Positions 36,166-42,035 of a stretch of DNA of 42,035 nt are shown here, one piece after another. Source of the DNA: Candidatus Sedimenticola endophacoides (GTDB lineage Bacteria > Pseudomonadota > Gammaproteobacteria > Chromatiales > Chromatiaceae); NCBI GenBank assembly GCA_003062205.1, contig PQCP01000112.1, forward strand, positions 1 to 42,035. Reading direction: 5' to 3'. The translations under genes were made by a program, and so were the position numbers. Below the pieces are notes generated by a model, which was not told where the DNA came from, did not search any database, and was given only the letters and a program-made list of their open reading frames with translations. Each line of letters opens with the position of its first letter. Positions within the stretch are counted from its first letter, which is position 1.

Positions 36166-38343
36166 TCAGCCCGTCTGCCGGGATATCTTCAACACCTGGG
36201 GCAGCGCGCGCAAGCGGCGCATGATGTTTGCCAGGTGTTTGCGGTCTTTCACGGTCATCGCGAAATGCAGGGTGGAGGTGAGGCCGTCGCGCTCCTCCAT
36301 ATTGACGTTTTCGATATTCGATCCCATCTCCGAGATGGCGGCGGCGACGGTGGCCAGCACCCCGCGCTTGTTGCCCACCTCGACCTTGATCGCGGTGGTG
36401 AAATCACCCTCCAGATCGCCCCCCCACTGCACCTCCAGCCAGCTGTCGCCGCTGCGCCGGAACTCACCGATGTTGCGGCAGTTCTGGTGGTGGACCACGA
36501 TCCCCTTGCCGGGATTGAAGGTGGCGAGGATATCATCACCGGGGATCGGGCGGCAGCACTTGGCGAAGTTGACCACCATCCCCTCCGTCCCCCTGATGGC
36601 GAGGGGTGCGACGCCCTTGCCCTGCTCATGCTCGACGCCACCCGGGGTCTGATCACTGAAGCTCTCCAGCATGCGCCGGGCGACCAGCCTCGGCATCCGG
36701 TTGCCCAGTCCGATCTCTTCGAGCAGGCTGTCGATATCCCCGATGCGGAATTGGGCAAGCACGCACTGAAGCTCCTCCTCGCTCAGGGTATCAACACATT
36801 TGGAGTAGTCGGCCAGCTCCTTGTCCAGCAGGCGCCCGCCGAGATCGATCGCCTCCTGACGCTTGAGATTCTTCAGATACCCACGGATATTGGCCCGCGC
36901 CTTGCTGGTCACCACGAAATTGAGCCAGGCGGCGTTTGGGGTGCCCCCCGGGGCGGTGATCACCTCCACCGTCTGCCCGTTGAGCAGCTTGGAGCGTAGC
37001 GGCACCAGGCGCCGCTCCACCCGGGCGGCCACGCATTGATTGCCGACATCGGTATGCACGGCATAGGCGAAATCAACCACCGTGGCCCCCTTGGGCAGCA
37101 CCATGATCTGACCACGCGGGGTGAACACGTACACCTCGTCAGGGAACAGGTCCACCTTGACGTGTTCCAGAAACTCCATCGAGTCGCCCGCCCCCTTCTG
37201 CAGCTCGATCAGGTTCTTGAGCCAGTCCGACGCCCTGGACTGGGCCAGGGTATTCTGGTCGCTGCCGCTCTTGTACTGCCAGTGGGCTGCGATGCCCGAC
37301 TCGGCCATACGGTCCATCTCCTCGGTGCGGATCTGCACCTCAATGGGGATCCCGTGGGGACCGAACAGAACGGTGTGCAGGGATTGATACCCATTGGCCT
37401 TGGGGATGGCGATGTAATCCTTGAAGCGCCCCGGCACCGGCTTGTAGAGATTGTGAACCGCCCCAAGTACCCGATAGCAGGTATCCAGACGGTCTACGAT
37501 GATGCGAAATGCGTAGACATCCACCACCTCGGCAAACGAGAGGTGCTTGTCGCGCATCTTCTTGTAGATGCTGTAGATGTGCTTCTCGCGCCCGGCGACC
37601 CGGCCACCCAGTTCCTCCTGCTCCAGCCGCTGCAGGATGGCCGCCTCGATGTTGTTCAGCACCTCTTTGCGGTTGCCCCGGGCCCTTTTCACCGCACCCA
37701 TCAACACCCGGCAGCGCATCGGCCAGTGGGCGGCAAAACCCAACTCCTCCAGTTCGCTCTTGATGCTGTGGATACCCAACCGGTTGGCGATCGGGGCGTA
37801 GATATCGAGTGTCTCCTTGGCGATGCGGCGCGACTTCTTCGGGCTCATCACCCCCAGGGTCCGCATGTTGTGCAGGCGATCGGCGAGCTTGATGAGGATG
37901 ATGCGGATATCCTCGGTCATCGCCAGCAGCATCTTGCGGAAATTGGCCGCCTGGGCCTCCGCCTTGGTACGGAAGTCGATCTGGGTAAGCTTGCTGACGC
38001 CGTCCACCAGGTCGGCGATCTCCTGCCCGAACCGCTCCTCCAGCTGCTCCTTGCTGAACGGAGTGTCCTCGATCACATCGTGCAGGATGGCCGCCATCAG
38101 GCAGCGATGATCCATGCGCATGGTGGCGAGGGTATAAGCGACCTCCAGAGGATGGTAGACGTAGGGCTCACCGGTCATGCGCTGCTGGCCCTCATGGGCC
38201 TCGGCGCTGAAGAGGTAGGCCCGGTAGACCTCCTGGATCTGCTCGTGGGGGAGATAGGACTCCAGGTAGGTGCAGAAATCGCTGATCAGCAGACGCGGCC
38301 TGTGCTTGCCTCCCGTCTCACCCTGATCGGCTCGTAGTGCCAT
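36166..38343 (-). CDS. spoT: Bifunctional (p)ppGpp synthase/hydrolase SpoT
   Basis: 725 residues: HD hydrolase domain with HDVIEDTPF (near residue 88) and RLHNMRTL, synthetase domain with YQSLHTVLFGP (near residue 320), TGS domain (VYVFTPRGQIMVLPKGATVV), a helical/CC domain (NFAKCCRPIPGDDI) and a C-terminal ACT domain. Both catalytic halves look intact. Between rpoZ and ridA. Confidence 0.97.
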   Translation of the reverse strand: MALRADQGETGGKHRPRLLISDFCTYLESYLPHEQIQEVYRAYLFSAEAHEGQQRMTGEPYVYHPLEVAYTLATMRMDHRCLMAAILHDVIEDTPFSKEQLEERFGQEIADLVDGVSKLTQIDFRTKAEAQAANFRKMLLAMTEDIRIILIKLADRLHNMRTLGVMSPKKSRRIAKETLDIYAPIANRLGIHSIKSELEELGFAAHWPMRCRVLMGAVKRARGNRKEVLNNIEAAILQRLEQEELGGRVAGREKHIYSIYKKMRDKHLSFAEVVDVYAFRIIVDRLDTCYRVLGAVHNLYKPVPGRFKDYIAIPKANGYQSLHTVLFGPHGIPIEVQIRTEEMDRMAESGIAAHWQYKSGSDQNTLAQSRASDWLKNLIELQKGAGDSMEFLEHVKVDLFPDEVYVFTPRGQIMVLPKGATVVDFAYAVHTDVGNQCVAARVERRLVPLRSKLLNGQTVEVITAPGGTPNAAWLNFVVTSKARANIRGYLKNLKRQEAIDLGGRLLDKELADYSKCVDTLSEEELQCVLAQFRIGDIDSLLEEIGLGNRMPRLVARRMLESFSDQTPGGVEHEQGKGVAPLAIRGTEGMVVNFAKCCRPIPGDDILATFNPGKGIVVHHQNCRNIGEFRRSGDSWLEVQWGGDLEGDFTTAIKVEVGNKRGVLATVAAAISEMGSNIENVNMEERDGLTSTLHFAMTVKDRKHLANIMRRLRALPQVLKISRQTG

Positions 38344-38435
38344 ATCGGGCGTCAGAAAGGCTGGTCGGAATCCCCGAAGGATGCCGCCCGCTGCATGTCA
38401 GAAAATACCGGCCCGCCGAACATCATCCCGGGCGG

Positions 38436-38705
38436 TCAGCCAAAGGTGGGCTCTTCGACCACCATATCCTCCGCGCCCTCTTCGACGATCATCTCGATCT
38501 CCTCGCGCCTGGGGGCCACGGTCTGGTCATCGACCAGCCCCTCGGCGATCTCGCGCAGCGCCATCACGGTAGGCTTGTCGTTCTCCCAGGGCAGCAGTGG
38601 ATCGACACCATTGACCAGCTGACGGGCGCGCTTGGTCGCCAGCAGCACCAGATCGAAACGATTGTCCACATGATCGAGACAGTCCTGAACGGTGATACGT
38701 GCCAT
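38436..38705 (-). CDS. rpoZ: RNA polymerase omega subunit
   Basis: 89 residues. [20 protein letters not shown] then [10 protein letters not shown] is the omega signature. Binds the beta' subunit and, in gammaproteobacteria, forms part of a ppGpp site. Between gmk and spoT. Confidence 0.95.
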   Translation of the reverse strand: MARITVQDCLDHVDNRFDLVLLATKRARQLVNGVDPLLPWENDKPTVMALREIAEGLVDDQTVAPRREEIEMIVEEGAEDMVVEEPTFG

Positions 38706-38791
38706 ATTTTCTCCGGATGCACAGCCCCGCGGGTGCGGGTGGGTTTAACATTATCGTTTGGGAACAGGGAATCTTAACATAAACCGCCGGT

Positions 38792-39412
38792 TCAGGCTAC
38801 GCCCAGGAGGGCATCCAGACGCCCGCCCAGTCGCGACCGCTGCACCCGCAGCAGAAAGGACTGTGCGCTCACCACGGTATTGAGCTGCTCAAGGGCCAGA
38901 TCGAAGCGATCGTTGACGATCAGATAATCATACTCGTCATAGTGCGACATCTCCGCGCGGGCATCGCGCATGCGCCGCTCGATCACCGCCTCGCTATCCT
39001 GAGCGCGCGCGCCGAGCCGCTCGCGCAGCGCCTCGGGATCCGGGGGCAGGATAAACACCGACACCGCCTCGGGCATGCGTTCACGCACCTGGCGCGCACC
39101 CTGCCAATCGATCTCCAGCACCACGTCATCTCCACCCGCCAACTGCCGGCGCACCCCCTCCTCGGAGGTGCCGTACTCGTTGTCGAAGACCCGTGCATGC
39201 TCCAGAAATGCCCCCTCCGCCACCATCTTCCGGAAGCGCTCCGCCCCGATGAAGTGGTAGTCGACTCCGTCCACCTCTCCCGGGCGCATAGCGCGCGTGG
39301 TGTGGGAGATGGATACCCGGAGATCCCCGCGCTCCCCCACCAATGCCTTCAACAGGCTGGTCTTGCCCGCCCCGGAGGGCGCGGAAAGAATAAACAATGT
39401 ACCTTTTGACAT
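38792..39412 (-). CDS. gmk: Guanylate kinase
   Basis: Phosphorylates GMP to GDP. P-loop SAPSGAGKTSL, GMP-binding SHTTRAMRPGEVDGVDYHF, and lid residues near RERLGARAQDSEAVIERRM. 206 residues. Intact. Confidence 0.96.
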   Translation of the reverse strand: MSKGTLFILSAPSGAGKTSLLKALVGERGDLRVSISHTTRAMRPGEVDGVDYHFIGAERFRKMVAEGAFLEHARVFDNEYGTSEEGVRRQLAGGDDVVLEIDWQGARQVRERMPEAVSVFILPPDPEALRERLGARAQDSEAVIERRMRDARAEMSHYDEYDYLIVNDRFDLALEQLNTVVSAQSFLLRVQRSRLGGRLDALLGVA

Positions 39413-39556
39413 AACGACAACACCTCAACTGCCAATCCGCCCCGCGACTGGTCCGAATCGACAGGGCCTGTTTCTATTCCGGCGGGCGACACGCCAGCGG
39501 CACGCACTCAGGCGATCACCATGCAGCCTGGTCGACACGCCGCGACATATCCCACC

Positions 39557-40723
39557 TTACTCGATATTCTGCACCTGCTCGCGCATCTGCTCGATCAACA
39601 CCTTCATCTCCACGGCGACCCGCGTGGTATCCACATCGCTGGACTTGGACCCCAGGGTGTTGGCTTCGCGGTTCAGCTCCTGCATCAGAAAATCGAGACG
39701 CCGGCCCACCGGTTCGTCCCGTTCGAGCACCGCCTCCACCTCGTCGAGGTGCGTCCCGAGCCGGTCCATCTCCTCATCCACATCCAGGCGCTGGGCCAGC
39801 AGGGCCATCTCCTGCTCCAGGCGCCCCTCGTCCAACCCCTCGCTGATCTCTGACAGCCGCTGACGCAACCGCTCCCGGATCCCTTCGATCACCTTCGGCA
39901 TGAGCGCCCGGGCCCTGGCCACCTCCCCGCGCATGGCCTCGCAACGCTGGCGGATCAGGATTCCCAACCGCTCCCCCTCACGCCGACGAGAATCTACCAG
40001 GCCGTCAATCGCCTCCTCCAGCAGCTCCCCGGCGCGCTTCTGCAGCGGTGAGAAATCCTGCTCCCGCGCCTCCAGAACCCCCGGCCAACGCATCACATCC
40101 ATGGTCCTCGGCGGCACCGATTCATGCATCAGCGCCCCTACCTGGGCGGCCGCCTCGATGATCTGTCGCGCCAGGCGCTAACCGCCATGGAGAGCGAAGC
40201 GAAGGCGGTTAGTCCCCGATAGGCGTAGGCGCGGTTGTATGGCCGCAGTTACGACCGATAGGGAGTGACGTAGGGCATACAAATAGCGCATCCGACACGC
40301 CGTAGAGTCATTGTGGTCATCATGACGGAGTTGCGCACGAGCAGCTTTGCTGCAATGTGCGGGACGGAGTCGTGATGAGCGCAGGACGGTCGGGGCAGTA
40401 ACGGCTGTCGCGTTGGCGAGTCGATTTTGGGGACTGGGATGTCCCAAAATCTTTCACGAGGTAGCGACACTCTTGCGCTCGTTCACCACCACCCCGGCCG
40501 CGGCCTCCGCCGCCGGGGTGAACCGCAGGCCACAGTCCAACTTTCCGCGTCCCAGCCGTTTGCCGATACGCTCACGCACCAACGGCTCCAGCATGCGGAA
40601 CTCCTCCGGCATACGCACCGAGATCTCCAGGTAACGGTGGTTGACCGAGCGCAGCTCCCAGCTCAGCTCTCCGTACCCCTCTTTCAGCTCGCGCCTTGAA
40701 TACGCAGTCATGCTACTGATCAT
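39557..40723 (-). pseudogene. yicC: YicC-family endoribonuclease, interrupted by element E copy 7
   Basis: Starts MISSMTAYSRRE (40723). E at 40176-40475 cuts it at VVVNER. Without E the frame reads VVNERLARQIIEAAAQVG and the protein is about 288 residues, matching E. coli YicC (287). The C-terminal part ends with IEQMREQVQNIE, typical. As it stands, the frame stops after a few codons of E. YicC is an RNase that affects small RNA turnover; loss is tolerated in E. coli. A partial second copy lies at 41500-41769. Confidence 0.92.
40176..40475 (+). mobile_element. Element E copy 7
   Basis: 300 bp, E-forward on the plus strand, antisense to yicC. The flanks are GCCAGG and CGCTCG. Precise removal restores the yicC frame and the family length exactly. 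Confidence 0.95.
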
Positions 40724-40864
40724 CGGTCCAACCCCTGTTGCGTTCCGGGCGGCAACCCGCCCCTCTGGTTTTCAACCAGGCCTACGCCCGGATGCCCCGC
40801 GACCCGGGCCATCTCCGCCCCGCACCGCCATGCCACAGGCCGTCACTGGGGATAGCCCCGCCAT

Positions 40865-41089
40865 TTAGCCCGAATTATTCATAAAAAAGGGCGCACCTCG
40901 TTCAACCAATTGATATAATTGGTATTTCGCCAAAAACGCTTCGGTGAAGCTAAACGAGGTCGCCCCATGTCCAAGTCTACCCAAGAACCGCTGAGATTTC
41001 TCCCCGTTGATGAGAGTGCCCACGTAATCTGATGTGGTGATCATCTGATTATTTGATGGCAGTAAACACAACGGCCGATGACCTGTCTT
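40865..41089 (+). mobile_element. 5' end of IS-A with a truncated transposase
   Basis: Edge TTAGCCCGAATTATTCATAA at 40865. The ATG at 40967 opens a 21-residue frame (MSKSTQEPLRFLPVDESAHV, then I and a stop). So the transposase here is a dead stub, and the sequence reaches the IS-B edge at about 41090. Upstream of yicC, where it may separate yicC from its usual neighbour. Confidence 0.6.
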
Positions 41090-41221
41090 AGCCCGAATGT
41101 TTCATAAACCATTAGGTGACCACAAATACCGTACAACCAGACTAGGGTATTAGCCGAGAACTAGGCAGGCCGGTAACTGTTAGCGGGGCGACGATCATTT
41201 TTTCGGGGTTGTAGCGTCCAT
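41090..41221 (+). mobile_element. 5' end of IS-B
   Basis: Edge TTAGCCCGAATGTTTCATAA. Identical, apart from one base at the edge, to the reverse complement of 3715-3846. It ends at element E copy 8. No coding sequence is seen. Confidence 0.6.
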
Positions 41222-41521
41222 CGCTAACCGCCATGGAGAGCGAAGCGAAGGCGGTTAGTCCCCGATAGGCGTAGGCGCGGTTGTATGGCCGCAGTTACGA
41301 CCGATAGGGAGTGACGTAGGGCATACAAATAGCGCATCCGACACGCCGTAGAGTCATTGTGGTCATCATGACGGAGTTGCGCACGAGCAGCTTTGCTGCA
41401 ATGTGCGGGACGGAGTCGTGATGAGCGCAGGACGGTCGGGGCAGTAACGGCTGTCGCGTTGGCGAGTCGATTTTGGGGACTGGGATGTCCCAAAATCTTT
41501 CACGAGGTAGCGACACTCTTG
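41222..41521 (+). mobile_element. Element E copy 8 (hybrid flanks)
   Basis: 300 bp, E-forward on the plus strand. The left flank (GCGTCCAT) is that of copy 2; the right flank (CGCTCGTTC) is that of copy 7. This is the pattern expected if recombination occurred inside E. Confidence 0.93.
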
Positions 41522-41769
41522 CGCTCGTTCACCACCACCCCGGCCGCGGCCTCCGCCGCCGGGGTGAACCGCAGGCCACAGTCCAACTTTCCGCGTCCCA
41601 GCCGTTTGCCGATACGCTCACGCACCAACGGCTCCAGCATGCGGAACTCCTCCGGCATACGCACCGAGATCTCCAGGTAACGGTGGTTGACCGAGCGCAG
41701 CTCCCAGCTCAGCTCTCCGTACCCCTCTTTCAGCTCGCGCCTTGAATACGCAGTCATGCTACTGATCAT
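41522..41769 (-). pseudogene. yicC: Duplicate 5' fragment of yicC
   Basis: The first 83 or so codons of yicC, identical to 40476-40723, starting MISSMTAYSRRE and running into element E copy 8. No 3' half is attached here, so it is a dead duplicate. Confidence 0.9.
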
Positions 41770-41910
41770 CGGTCCAACCCCTGTTGCGTTCCGGGCGGCA
41801 ACCCGCCCCTCTGGTTTTCAACCAGGCCTACGCCCGGATGCCCCGCGACCCGGGCCATCTCCGCCCCGCACCGCCATGCCACAGGCCGTCACTGGGGATA
41901 GCCCCGCCAT

Positions 41911-42035
41911 TTAGCCCGAATTATTCATAAAAAAGGGCGCACCTCGTTCAACCAATTGATATAATTGGTATTTCGCCAAAAACGCTTCGGTGAAGCTAAA
42001 CGAGGTCGCCCCATGTCCAAGTCTACCCAAGAACC
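41911..42035 (+). mobile_element. 5' end of IS-A, second copy at the window edge
   Basis: Same as 40865-40989, and the reverse complement of positions 1-125. The window therefore begins and ends at the same base of IS-A, in opposite orientation. Confidence 0.8.

Larger units (their letters stand above)
40176..42035 (+). repeat. Tandem duplication with a 1046-bp period
   Basis: 40176-40989 is repeated at 41222-42035. The unit holds E, the 5' part of yicC with its upstream region, the IS-A 5' end, a short unique piece and the IS-B end. The window ends inside the second unit, so more units may follow. It can be explained by recombination between two E copies (one in yicC, one beside IS-B) or by an assembly loop through repeats. 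Confidence 0.85.

Noticed and set aside
40176..40475. A 3-bp CGC target duplication at the ends of E
   Set aside because: CGC is found next to both ends in copy 7, but the right flank of copies 2, 3, 5 and 6 does not start with CGC. CGC is part of the element.
40865..41071. 68-residue minus-strand frame across the IS-A end
   Set aside because: It is the reverse strand of an IS terminus and its transposase stub, with no protein features.
41222..41521. Element E as a CRISPR or a repeat-array unit
   Set aside because: Copies are scattered in both orientations with no regular spacers, apart from the single 1046-bp duplication.

Overview
The window is GC-rich and gene-dense. It looks like a Chromatiales-type sulfur-oxidising gammaproteobacterium: it has a sulfur-oxidiser-like DsrA, a class III (PhaC/PhaE) polyhydroxybutyrate system, a long-form HisG, a full biotin operon and the classic yicC-gmk-rpoZ-spoT-ridA series. 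Heavy insertion-sequence load and several freshly broken genes suggest a genome in flux, as in some host-associated sulfur symbionts. That lifestyle is inference, not something the sequence proves.

Layout. 1-7.1 kb (minus strand): a wrecked sensory operon, read from right to left as a GGDEF response regulator, a periplasmic binding protein and a membrane histidine kinase. The kinase is broken by a 300-bp element and by an IS end. The binding protein is broken by an IS66-type insertion (8-bp target duplication) that itself carries foreign pieces, including a sulfotransferase fragment. 7.2-10.6 kb: a large MscK-like mechanosensitive channel. 10.9-15.0 kb: an HDOD protein, a carbamate kinase (both interrupted by the 300-bp element) and a cyclic-2,3-diphosphoglycerate-synthetase-like protein. 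15.1-19.7 kb: bioB-bioF-bioH-bioC-bioD, divergent from comF. 20.5-22.6 kb: a decayed NicO-like fragment, a DUF465 protein and hisG. 22.8-28.5 kb: phaC and phaE divergent from phaA, phaR, phaP and phaB. 28.9-30.1 kb: dsrA alone, with its own terminator and no dsrB. 30.2-40.7 kb: ubiA, ubiC, recG, a plus-strand block of small genes (a hypothetical, a SLOG-fold protein, a thiamine-binding protein, YjbQ), then ridA, spoT, rpoZ, gmk and yicC. 40.2-42.0 kb: a 1046-bp tandem duplication built from the 300-bp element, the 5' part of yicC and IS ends.

The main discovery candidate is the 300-bp element (called E here). There are eight copies, all exactly 300 bp and identical as far as I can read. Four lie in recognisable chromosomal genes and a fifth in a sulfotransferase fragment. 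Deleting exactly the 300 bp rejoins the interrupted reading frames without a scar, and no target-site duplication is visible. Insertions occur in both orientations relative to the gene and the flanks share no obvious target motif. E has no convincing protein gene but is rich in strong hairpins, including 9-bp stems near both ends. It is best read as a non-autonomous DNA mobile element of unknown mobilisation, and it has also acted as a site of recombination (flank swapping between copies 2, 7 and 8).
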